DNA of 19,649 nucleotides from Alphaproteobacteria bacterium (GTDB lineage: Bacteria > Pseudomonadota > Alphaproteobacteria > Micavibrionales > Micavibrionaceae): the NCBI GenBank assembly GCA_002701555.1, contig NZVS01000044.1, positions 1-19,649 on the forward strand, read 5' to 3'. Below the pieces are notes generated by a model. The model saw nothing but the letters and a program-made list of their open reading frames with translations, was not told the DNA's origin and did no database searches. A program made the translations under genes and the position numbers. Below are positions 8,187-15,772 of this stretch, in pieces (the first letter of the stretch is position 1; every line of letters begins with the position of its first letter).

Positions 8187-8456
8187 ATGCCAACTGCAAA
8201 ACAAGCCCACAAACCTGTTGAAAAAGACGCTATCGACCATGACCCTAACATTGAGTCTTTAATCGAAGGCGCTCGCTATCCAGCAACAGTAAGGTCGCTT
8301 ACATCTTTTGCCGAGGATCAGGGCGCAAGTGAAGAGGCTTTGGACATTATTCAGGCTTTACCCGACCGCGATTATTCTTCACTTTCAGAGGTACTCAGAG
8401 CAACCGGACAAATTGAAAAACTACCCGGTCAGGAAAATCTTTTTTCTTCAAATTGA
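8187..8456 (+). CDS. DUF2795 domain protein
   Basis: This 89-residue soluble protein has no signal peptide. Residues about 22-75 (IESLIEGARYPATVRSL, GASEEALDIIQALPDRDY) carry the DUF2795 pattern: a YPA turn, a helix, and a LPDR-Y motif before the last helix. The family is small and helical, often two copies per protein, and without an assigned biochemical role. A strong ribosome binding site (AAAAAGGAGT, 8171-8180) precedes the ATG, suggesting high expression. An EcfG-like box lies just upstream. The gap to phzE is only 35 bases, so the two may be co-transcribed. A general stress role is inferred from the promoter, not from the protein. Confidence 0.8.
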   Translation: MPTAKQAHKPVEKDAIDHDPNIESLIEGARYPATVRSLTSFAEDQGASEEALDIIQALPDRDYSSLSEVLRATGQIEKLPGQENLFSSN

Positions 8457-8491
8457 TTTAAGACCTGTTTTCCTATAGTACTTCTGGACAT

Positions 8492-10351
8492 ATGAACCAG
8501 AACACTAAAAGTATTACACTTCCTACAGAAGACAACAGCTTCGCCATAATTGAAAAAGATGGCGAAGTTTCTGTGTTTGAAGGTGATTTACATGCTCTTG
8601 ATCATGTTTACGACATTCAGCATCTTGCTGTGAAAGAAAACAAAGATGTTGTTTTTGCCCTTCCCTATCATGTTATTCGCGAACGCAGTTACAAGGCACA
8701 TGGAAACGAGCCTATTCTTGCTATAGCTGTAAATAAAATCAGTCGTTACGACAAAGAAAGTTTTGCGGGTTCATTGCCCAGGAAACTGATAACAGCGAAG
8801 GGTGAAATCAAACCATCAGTTAATGATAATGATCATGCAGATAATATCCGTTGTTTAATGGAAGAGGATATCGAGGGGGGTAACGCATCCCAGGTTAATT
8901 TTTCCCGTTTTTTTTCCGGTACGCTTGAAAACTACGACCTAGAGACTGCCTATTCAATTTTTGCAAAGCTTTTGCAAACTAAAGGCCAATACATGACCAT
9001 TCTGTTTTATAACGCACATGACGGTTCGGTCGTTGTCGGCGCACCACCAGAAGGACATTTGGAGGTTACTGAAACTGCAACCAAGATGATGCCCATAGCA
9101 GGCACATTGCGTAAAGAAGACCAGAATACTTTTGAGAAACGTCTTGCCCAGTTTCTTACAGATCCAAAGGAAGTTAACGAGCTTTATCAGGTCGTTGATG
9201 AAGAACTGAAAATGATGGGTCGCATCTGCCCAGGTGGCGGCCGTGTCGAAGGGCCTTTTCTAAAAGAAATCGGGAATGTAGTTCATACTTTCTATCTTTT
9301 GGAAGGTTTGAGAGCCGAAGATCCGGTCAAATCCCTTATCGCAACATTTCATGCCCCTACTGTAGTCGGAAGCCCAATGGAAAGCGCAGCGCGTATCATA
9401 GAAAAGCGCGAAAAATTCTCCCGCCGGTATTACTCTGGTGAAATCGGCATTTATAAATATCATGAGAGGAAGCAAGGCTCCTCATATGGTAATCTGGATA
9501 CGGCCATTCTTATACGCTGTGCCGAGATTAAATCGGACGGCGTTTTTCGGATACAGGCTGGTGGTGGAATAGTGAGGGATTCTCTTCCTGAGAGTGAAGT
9601 TAAGGAAACTCGAGCGAAAGCCTCAGTTGTGCTTGATATACTTTCTGGAACGGCAGAAGAAATGCCAACATATCTAACAACTGCCGTACATAATAAATTC
9701 AGGCCCATTCTTATGCAGCGGAACAGAGGTTTATCTTCATTTTGGATAACCCCACAAAGTCGCGTGCAAAAAGATATGGATTACAAGATTACACTCATAA
9801 ACAACGAAGACGATTTTTGTTTTATGATAGGGCACATTCTTGCCCATGAAGGCTATTCAGTGAATGTGATTGATACCTTTTCTTATGAAGCCGATAAAGA
9901 CGATAGCGCCTTGGTAATTGCCGGTCCGGGCCCAGGTGATATAAATGACACTTCAAACCCGAGGATGGCGCGTCTTCTCGACATCATAAACACTCTCAAG
10001 AATACAGGTAAACCTGTTCTGGGGGTGTGTCTGGGGCATCAGGCATTATCACGCTCGGAAAATATAGAGGTCGCTCGCCAGAACGAGTCCACTCAAGGGC
10101 TTCAACGCTTGATCGAAATTAAAGGTACTCCTAAGAAGCTGGCCTTTTATAACTCTTTTTCCCCGATTTATACACAAGAGGCTGTGGAAACTTCCGGCAT
10201 TGGCTTTGATGTCGATAATGAAGGGAGAATTCTTGCCATGTATGGAAAAGGCTTTACAGGATTTCAATTCCATCCGGAATCAGTCATGTCTCCTGATGGT
10301 TATGAATTAATTATTGACGCAGTCAAAGACCTTCTTAAAAAGCATAGTTAA
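8492..10351 (+). CDS. PhzE-type chorismate aminating synthase (TrpE-like/glutaminase fusion)
   Basis: This 619-residue protein fuses a chorismate-binding TrpE-like domain (about 1-410) to a class I glutamine amidotransferase domain (about 431-619). Signatures match Pseudomonas PhzE as I recall it: VVDEELKMMGRIC (234-246), GPFLKEI, HTFYLLEG, HAPTVVGSPMESA (287-299), RYYSG and GGGIVRDS. The glutaminase triad is C513 (GVCLGHQ), H594 and E596 (FQFHPES). PhzE makes 2-amino-2-desoxyisochorismate, the first phenazine precursor; relatives make anthranilate. The larger fused TrpE(G) enzymes of many alphaproteobacteria are a different branch. No other phenazine or tryptophan genes are in the window. 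The ribosome binding site is weak and the gene may be co-transcribed with DUF2795. Whether it keeps ADIC or releases anthranilate cannot be decided by eye. Confidence 0.87.
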   Translation: MNQNTKSITLPTEDNSFAIIEKDGEVSVFEGDLHALDHVYDIQHLAVKENKDVVFALPYHVIRERSYKAHGNEPILAIAVNKISRYDKESFAGSLPRKLITAKGEIKPSVNDNDHADNIRCLMEEDIEGGNASQVNFSRFFSGTLENYDLETAYSIFAKLLQTKGQYMTILFYNAHDGSVVVGAPPEGHLEVTETATKMMPIAGTLRKEDQNTFEKRLAQFLTDPKEVNELYQVVDEELKMMGRICPGGGRVEGPFLKEIGNVVHTFYLLEGLRAEDPVKSLIATFHAPTVVGSPMESAARIIEKREKFSRRYYSGEIGIYKYHERKQGSSYGNLDTAILIRCAEIKSDGVFRIQAGGGIVRDSLPESEVKETRAKASVVLDILSGTAEEMPTYLTTAVHNKFRPILMQRNRGLSSFWITPQSRVQKDMDYKITLINNEDDFCFMIGHILAHEGYSVNVIDTFSYEADKDDSALVIAGPGPGDINDTSNPRMARLLDIINTLKNTGKPVLGVCLGHQALSRSENIEVARQNESTQGLQRLIEIKGTPKKLAFYNSFSPIYTQEAVETSGIGFDVDNEGRILAMYGKGFTGFQFHPESVMSPDGYELIIDAVKDLLKKHS

Positions 10352-13300
10352 TAATCCCACTCCCAAAATATACCAGCGCCCGTATCACCGTTGGTACCTG
10401 TTTTACTTTCCACAGTTATATCCGGGGTTAGTTCTATTTCTACTTTGGCAGCAGATGACCCCACGCCTGCTCCTTGTTCCAGTTCAAGATAGACGTTATC
10501 AGATAGATATTTTCCCGCACCTACACTGGCGTCTTCTGTTCCTATTCCCTCGACATTCAAATCATCAAGTCCTGTCACGTTCCTTAGTTTGTCAAGAGGA
10601 TCAAAACTTGTACCCCCGCCAGTCGTAAAACGTCTAAGGGTATTGGCAAGCTGTATAGCTTGAAAAGGTGAAATATCAGACGGGTTTTCCCCGAATAGTA
10701 TATAAGACAGAATCTCGTCTTTTGGCCTTGAGGGACTTGATGAAAAACTTAGCTTGGGGTCCTTTGCAGCACCAGTTATACCAATTTTGGCAATGAGTTC
10801 GCCGACATCAGTTTCTGCGAGAATATCCAGATATGGTGAGGGTGGGACACTTCCCTGGAAACGCAAATCAGCGCGTGTGATATCAAACGAACGCCCAAAC
10901 TCCTCATAACGCCCTCGTATAATTCCAAGTTTACCACGTATATCAGGGCTTGTAGCAGGCCCGGTAATATTCAAAGTACCTCCCATCTCTGCGTCAAGTC
11001 CCCAGCCACGAACGAATATCTGGTTATCTGCGATAAATTCCATATCAAGCCTGAATTTTTGAATAAAAGGAGGCGAAGGGTTCTCTGTCTCGATGATATT
11101 TAGCTCAGGTATCGACTGGTTAAAACGGTCCGGCAAGGTAACTGTAATATTTTCCGGTATAATGCTTCCTGTTATTAAATACAGGCCATTATCTGTTTGT
11201 AAATTTATATCAGCGTTAAGAATAGCATCAATTTCATTGGAAGCCGGAAAGTGCATACTGTCGGCAGTAAATGATCCATTTAATACAGGATTAGCAATAT
11301 CACTCAGATCCGCGCGGGCCTGCCCCTGTAAAATTCCATTTCGATTATCCTGAGCACTAAAGGATGTGACGGTCACCGCCTTACCGTCAAAGGTCAGGTT
11401 GGTTTGAATATCATTAAGGACAATACCCCTTATCTCGTCTTCAAATCGAGCTTGGGATATATTACCGCTTCCTGACAACGCGGGACTATTTAGTATTCCA
11501 CTAATCGCGATGTTCGCGCGGGCAAGTCCGTTTATTGTTTGGCCTGCCCCCAGATGAGGCTGTATTAACGGCGACATATTCACATCGAGTGCTATATTGC
11601 CTGCAAGAGGTGCATTAGTCGAGAAATCCAGGTTAAAGGGATACAATGAAAGACCTAACGGGAAAGACAAATTTCCATCTAGCTCCCTAACGCCTGTACC
11701 CTTTCCATCAAAGGCAAAACTTGCCATACCACTTTTGACAGTACCATTTACATTAGCCGATATATTTTCATTATAAGCAGAAGATGTTACGTCCGCATTT
11801 ATTGAGAAAACCGGGGCATCCATTGGTCCCTGAATATTTAAAGTCCCATTTTCCAGAGCCACACCTTGCATATTAGCTTTCATAAAAGGTAAATAGCGCG
11901 GCTGAATATTATTCAGCGACATATCAATATTTATTCTTTCCAAATCAACACGACCCGTTGCCGTTACGCTTCCCGGACCTGCCGTAAGTGCCAGATTTCC
12001 TAAATCAATTGAAAGAGGGTTTAATTGAGCTACGGCTTCGCCCTCAAGAGAAAAGGGTCTTTGGTTTACACCTTTTGCTGATAGGTCGATATCTATCTTA
12101 TTATCTTGCGTAGGTATGGCCCTAAGACTCGCCTGAGAAAGGACTGTGGCTCCTATTTTAAATCTATCTAGATCCAGCTTACCATACACGCGTTGAGCAT
12201 TGTCAGGGTGATCCAGAACTAATGAAACTCGTCCTTCTCCAGTCATATCAGGGCTTTCAACAAAAGCTCGGAGAAGAGTCAGGTCTTTAAAATTTGCGGA
12301 AAACTCTCCATCTGCAAGGTAGTTAGCACGGGCTATATCTATATTACCATCAAAATCAACACCTTTGGCACTACCATTAAGATTATAAAGACTTATTGTT
12401 TCAGAATTGCCCTTAACAGGAAGAGTAATCTGAAGCGGTTCATTATCAACCTGTCCTGTAATATTGGCGATTCCACGAAAGTCGTTTAAACGTCCTTCAA
12501 AAGTAGCTACAAGTTCTATTTTTTTATCCAATTGTGAAACGAACTCCTTAATAAGTTCTCCTTCCACGTTAAAATCGAAATATTTTCCGTCATTTTGATA
12601 TCTCCCATCACCGGAAATATTATAAACTTCTTCTCGACTTAAAGTGAACGAGCTTAAACCAACTGCTGTCGCGCCCCACTCTGCTGAGCCTTCGTATCTG
12701 AAATAATCAGGTAGCATTTCAGGCAAGGTTTCATCCTCTACTTCTTTCAGATATAACTCCCCGCTAGTTACCGCGCCTTCATCCTTCAACATAATGACAT
12801 GTGTGAAATCCAGACCGCTTACAAGACCGCCACCGACAATCTGTTCTCCCAATGTCACTTTGGCGACATCCATGTTCACAGCTATTGTGGTGAAAAATAT
12901 GTTCGGCTTTTGCGGTATTATCAGCTTAAAATTTTCTTCTTCGGTCTGATCTTTTTCCTTTGACAAAGGCAGACGCTCAAGGAAAGCGTTCTGGGCATTC
13001 AATTGAATACTTGCTGTTCTATAAATGAGGGGGAAAAGATTTAGAGATACAGAAACGTTTGCTGCCTTTGCGAAGACACCTCCTTCATCAGCAAGCGTCA
13101 ACGATTTTGCATTTAGCCCTGAGAAGCCGGATAGCCGGAATTCTGACAAAGAGATTTCATATCCGCTACTTGAAGCGGCTGCTTCAAGTTGCTCACCCAG
13201 CCAACGGGAGCCAGAGTCTGAGTTAAGCCAGATTGCTACGCCTTGAAGAGATGCGGCGACTATTAATAACAAAGCCAGCGTTATGGATATAATCCATAAG

Positions 13301-13353
13301 CTGAAACGATAGAGACGTCTTGTTCGTGGATATTTTTCTAAAAACTTACCCAT
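10348..13353 (-). CDS. tamB: TamB, inner-membrane-anchored translocation and assembly module protein
   Basis: This 1001-residue protein has one N-terminal membrane anchor (about 15-43: FSLWIISITLALLLIVAASL and following residues). A long array of beta-strand repeats typical of TamB/AsmA-like proteins follows. The C-terminal TamB (DUF490) domain occupies roughly the last 350 residues, ending with ILSYILFGENPSD, GLDDLNVEG, VGAGKYLSDNVYLELEQG and a terminal aromatic-rich GAGIFWEWDY. TamB spans the periplasm, works with TamA in assembling some outer membrane proteins, and is implicated in phospholipid transport. It is shorter than the E. coli protein (about 1259). The ATG directly abuts the tamA stop with no gap, so the pair is translationally coupled. 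Its own stop overlaps the phzE stop by four bases, TTAA. Confidence 0.93.
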   Translation of the reverse strand: MGKFLEKYPRTRRLYRFSLWIISITLALLLIVAASLQGVAIWLNSDSGSRWLGEQLEAAASSSGYEISLSEFRLSGFSGLNAKSLTLADEGGVFAKAANVSVSLNLFPLIYRTASIQLNAQNAFLERLPLSKEKDQTEEENFKLIIPQKPNIFFTTIAVNMDVAKVTLGEQIVGGGLVSGLDFTHVIMLKDEGAVTSGELYLKEVEDETLPEMLPDYFRYEGSAEWGATAVGLSSFTLSREEVYNISGDGRYQNDGKYFDFNVEGELIKEFVSQLDKKIELVATFEGRLNDFRGIANITGQVDNEPLQITLPVKGNSETISLYNLNGSAKGVDFDGNIDIARANYLADGEFSANFKDLTLLRAFVESPDMTGEGRVSLVLDHPDNAQRVYGKLDLDRFKIGATVLSQASLRAIPTQDNKIDIDLSAKGVNQRPFSLEGEAVAQLNPLSIDLGNLALTAGPGSVTATGRVDLERINIDMSLNNIQPRYLPFMKANMQGVALENGTLNIQGPMDAPVFSINADVTSSAYNENISANVNGTVKSGMASFAFDGKGTGVRELDGNLSFPLGLSLYPFNLDFSTNAPLAGNIALDVNMSPLIQPHLGAGQTINGLARANIAISGILNSPALSGSGNISQARFEDEIRGIVLNDIQTNLTFDGKAVTVTSFSAQDNRNGILQGQARADLSDIANPVLNGSFTADSMHFPASNEIDAILNADINLQTDNGLYLITGSIIPENITVTLPDRFNQSIPELNIIETENPSPPFIQKFRLDMEFIADNQIFVRGWGLDAEMGGTLNITGPATSPDIRGKLGIIRGRYEEFGRSFDITRADLRFQGSVPPSPYLDILAETDVGELIAKIGITGAAKDPKLSFSSSPSRPKDEILSYILFGENPSDISPFQAIQLANTLRRFTTGGGTSFDPLDKLRNVTGLDDLNVEGIGTEDASVGAGKYLSDNVYLELEQGAGVGSSAAKVEIELTPDITVESKTGTNGDTGAGIFWEWDY

Positions 13354-15081
13354 TTAAAACGCCTGTCCTATGCTGATATAGAAATAAACGGGCTGTTCGG
13401 CCTCTTCCCTTCTATTTACAGGAGTTGCAACGTCAAAACGTATAGGTCCAAAACCTGTATAATAGCGTAAACCTACACCCGTGCCGACATATAATCCTTC
13501 TTGGAAATCCGGGTATTGCGCATCTGAAACACCACCGGCATCAACAAAACCGACAGCCCCTATCGTATCTGTTATCTTAAACCGTAACTCTGTTGATGTC
13601 TCCAGCAATGACCGCCCGCCTGTCGGATTGTCATCCTCATCCTTGGGGCCAGCTTCTTGGAAACCAAAACCTCTAATAGAGCCGCCACCTCCGGCATAAA
13701 ACCTCTTAGAAGCAGGTATATCATCTGTTTCCGCACCATTGATTGTGCCTAACCTTCCGCGCAGTGCAAGAACCGTGTTTTTTTCCTCACCAAAACCAAA
13801 ATAAGTCGTTGCCGAGAGTGTCGTTTTCCAAAACGGGGAGCTTTCACCTAACGCATCCAGATAAGGTGTGGTCTCCACTCCCCAAGTCCAGCCATTTTTG
13901 GGATTTAAAGGATCATCGCGGTTATCGTAATGCAGACTGGCAGGTATAGAAAAAAGGCCGAATGTCCTTTCACTGAAATCAGTTTTATCCTGAATGCGGG
14001 AAAGTTCTATTCCCCCACCTAAAGAACCTGAGAGATTGTCGGTTAAATCCTTTTCTAAATTTACGGAGGAACTCACCTTATATTCTTCATAAGCATCTGA
14101 ATCGAGGTGGGAAATTTCTGCATCTATGTTCAAAGTCTGGTCAGGGCTACCGAAGAAAGGTTTTTCGAAATCTGCAGAAATTGATTGCTCAAGGAAGTTC
14201 GCCCGCAAATTAGTATCCAATTCCTCACCAGCACCGAAAAGATTGCGGTGTTGCCAACCGACAACTATTCCCGGACCCTCATCAGTATAATAGCTGGCTC
14301 CAAGTCTGATCGTACGTGGAGACCTCTCTTTTAAATCGAATATAACGGGCACCGTGCCATCGGAATATGGTGTTTCTGGAAGAGTTTCATTTACAACGCT
14401 AAGCAAGCCTGTAGATATTAATGCGTTCTTGGTCTTTTCAATTTTCGTAACATCCCAGCAAGCACCCTGTTCATACTTGATAAAGTTTTCCAGATAACTC
14501 GTTTTAATGCTAGGCGCACCTTTGAAAGTGGTGGGCCCAAAAGAAGCAATATCACCTTTCTCTACAATAATTGTAACATCTCCTGTATTCCGGGTTTTAT
14601 TTAACACAACCTGATTCTTTACAGTGAGGGAGTAATAGCAAGTTTCCTTGCTAATCTCATTTTTAAGTTTTTCTTGTGCGGTTAGGATTGCGGCGGCATC
14701 CAAAATGTCGCCTTTCTCTACATCTTCAAGGTTTCTGTTATCCCCCTGAATACGGAGCGATCCGATAGTGTATTGAGGGCCAGTTTGAATTTTCACAACA
14801 GGTTCTGCAATATTATCGAAAGCAACTTTAGGTTCGTAATATCCCTTTGATTTTAAAGCCTTTTCTACTTGTGGCTCTATGCCCGCAAAACGTGATGTTA
14901 CAGTCTCCTCACGCTCTTCAAATTTAAGCAGCGCAGCTTCATCCACCCAATCAGCCAGATCCTGATTATCCTCAAGTCCTTGTATACGTATGTCTGATTC
15001 CTGCGCATAGGTAATAGAGACCAGGGCCATCATATTGACCGCCAGAAAAACCAGCAAAACGCAGAAAGAGCAATATCTCAT
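13354..15081 (-). CDS. tamA: TamA, Omp85-family outer membrane assembly protein
   Basis: With the ATG at 15081 the protein has 575 residues; an in-frame GTG four codons upstream (15093) is possible but less attractive. A signal peptide ends near SITYA. POTRA-type repeats follow, including PQYTIGSLRIQGDN. Two cysteines (KETCYYSL, QGACWDV) could form a disulfide bond. The C-terminal half is a 16-strand-type barrel with the Omp85 signature SIRGFGFQ at about 468-475 and a final beta-signal ending in phenylalanine (YFYISIGQAF). TamA sits in the outer membrane and partners with TamB, whose gene follows at zero distance. An AT-rich 160-base gap lies upstream; I see no clear promoter in it. Confidence 0.93.
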   Translation of the reverse strand: MRYCSFCVLLVFLAVNMMALVSITYAQESDIRIQGLEDNQDLADWVDEAALLKFEEREETVTSRFAGIEPQVEKALKSKGYYEPKVAFDNIAEPVVKIQTGPQYTIGSLRIQGDNRNLEDVEKGDILDAAAILTAQEKLKNEISKETCYYSLTVKNQVVLNKTRNTGDVTIIVEKGDIASFGPTTFKGAPSIKTSYLENFIKYEQGACWDVTKIEKTKNALISTGLLSVVNETLPETPYSDGTVPVIFDLKERSPRTIRLGASYYTDEGPGIVVGWQHRNLFGAGEELDTNLRANFLEQSISADFEKPFFGSPDQTLNIDAEISHLDSDAYEEYKVSSSVNLEKDLTDNLSGSLGGGIELSRIQDKTDFSERTFGLFSIPASLHYDNRDDPLNPKNGWTWGVETTPYLDALGESSPFWKTTLSATTYFGFGEEKNTVLALRGRLGTINGAETDDIPASKRFYAGGGGSIRGFGFQEAGPKDEDDNPTGGRSLLETSTELRFKITDTIGAVGFVDAGGVSDAQYPDFQEGLYVGTGVGLRYYTGFGPIRFDVATPVNRREEAEQPVYFYISIGQAF

Positions 15082-15244
15082 AATATGACACACTCTATAG
15101 AAACACTTTCAAAACGCCAAGCAAGACTCAGAGCTTTTCAGCATATCTTCAGTATTATTTTGCAAAAGAGGGGATTCTAGGAATAAATGATATCGGCTTA
15201 CCCAATACAGTTAAAGTTCTTTTATATATATGATCTTCCTGTTC

Positions 15245-15277
15245 CAATAAAAATAAAGCCGCGATAAACGCGGCTTT
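15245..15277 (-). terminator. Rho-independent terminator of the glycine-zipper lipoprotein unit
   Basis: A perfect 9-bp stem (AAAGCCGCG 15255-15263 with CGCGGCTTT 15269-15277) has a 5-base loop. On the minus strand it is followed by a T-rich run (15245-15254). It lies 24 bases after the lipoprotein stop and closes that transcription unit before tamA. Confidence 0.88.
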
Positions 15278-15301
15278 ATAATTAAAAATTATTTCTGAAG
15301 A

Positions 15302-15520
15302 TTAATCAAAATTGATATCATCTTCATCCGTTAGAGCACCGGCTGCTGCACCAGCAGCACCACCAATTAGCGCACCGCCACCTAGGCTACCGCCTGTTAG
15401 TGCCGCTGTACCAGCTCCTGCACCAGCACCGATTGCACCACCACTAAGGGCACGTTCACCTACTGTATCGCCACAGGCTGCCAACAAAAGGATTGCTGCT
15501 GGTAAAATTGTTAATTTCAT
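15302..15520 (-). CDS. Small glycine-zipper lipoprotein
   Basis: This 72-residue protein has a signal sequence and lipobox LLAAC (C16). A short linker leads to a long Gly/Ala helix (about 26-62) with repeated GxxxG spacing, as in GAGAGAGTAAL and GGAAGAAAGAL. It ends in an acidic tail (DEDDINFD). Glycine-zipper lipoproteins are small envelope proteins, sometimes stress-induced, thought to insert or oligomerise through the zipper. A Shine-Dalgarno-like AAAGGA (minus strand, 15541-15546) lies 20 bases before the ATG, further than usual, so translation initiation is not obvious. A perfect EcfG promoter about 210 bases upstream and the terminator downstream suggest stress-driven expression, together with a 36-residue ORF between them. 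Confidence 0.8.
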   Translation of the reverse strand: MKLTILPAAILLLAACGDTVGERALSGGAIGAGAGAGTAALTGGSLGGGALIGGAAGAAAGALTDEDDINFD

Positions 15521-15583
15521 TAAAGTATTTATGATATAAGTCCTTTCTTTTTAACTAAGCCCCAGATTTAAAAGATATTGTCA

Positions 15584-15694
15584 TCAAGCTGCACTACGCA
15601 CACTGACAGAAATTATTCCATTCCGGTTAGAAGGAATACCTCTTGCTTCGCATTTATAGCAGTAGCTGACTATGTCTTTCCAATTTGAGTCCAT
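15584..15694 (-). CDS. Candidate 36-residue small protein with CxxC-like pair
   Basis: An ATG-to-TGA frame encodes MDSNWKDIVSYCYKCEARGI and 16 more residues. The cysteines at positions 12 and 15 form a CYKC pair. A purine-rich stretch (ACGGAAAAG) sits a few bases before the ATG. A perfect EcfG-type promoter lies 38 bases upstream with the correct orientation, leaving a short leader of about 30 bases. The glycine-zipper lipoprotein follows 63 bases after the stop. I recognise no family. Its placement directly after a promoter is the main argument that it is real; conservation is untested. Confidence 0.4.
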   Translation of the reverse strand: MDSNWKDIVSYCYKCEARGIPSNRNGIISVSVRSAA

Positions 15695-15731
15695 AACTTT
15701 TCCGTTTTGTTTTGTTTGTTAACTTCTATTC

Positions 15732-15757
15732 AACGCATAAACTTTTGAAATCGTTCC
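15732..15757 (-). promoter_or_regulatory. Perfect EcfG-type general stress promoter
   Basis: On the minus strand GGAAC (15753-15757), a 17-base spacer and CGTT (15732-15735) match the EcfG consensus GGAAC-N16/17-CGTT exactly. It lies 15 bases beyond the gdhA stop and points at the 36-residue ORF and the glycine-zipper lipoprotein. A start of transcription near 15725 would be expected. Confidence 0.75.
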
Positions 15758-15772
15758 AAAAAGATTTGCGTT

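Noticed and set aside
10348..15093. tamA-tamB as a novel secretion system
   Set aside because: Omp85 signature, terminal Phe, DUF490 domain and gene order are the ordinary TAM pair; only the slightly short TamB is noteworthy.
15241..15245. GGAAC on the minus strand upstream of tamA as a further EcfG promoter
   Set aside because: No CGTT-like element at 16 or 17 bases; it overlaps the T-run of the lipoprotein terminator.
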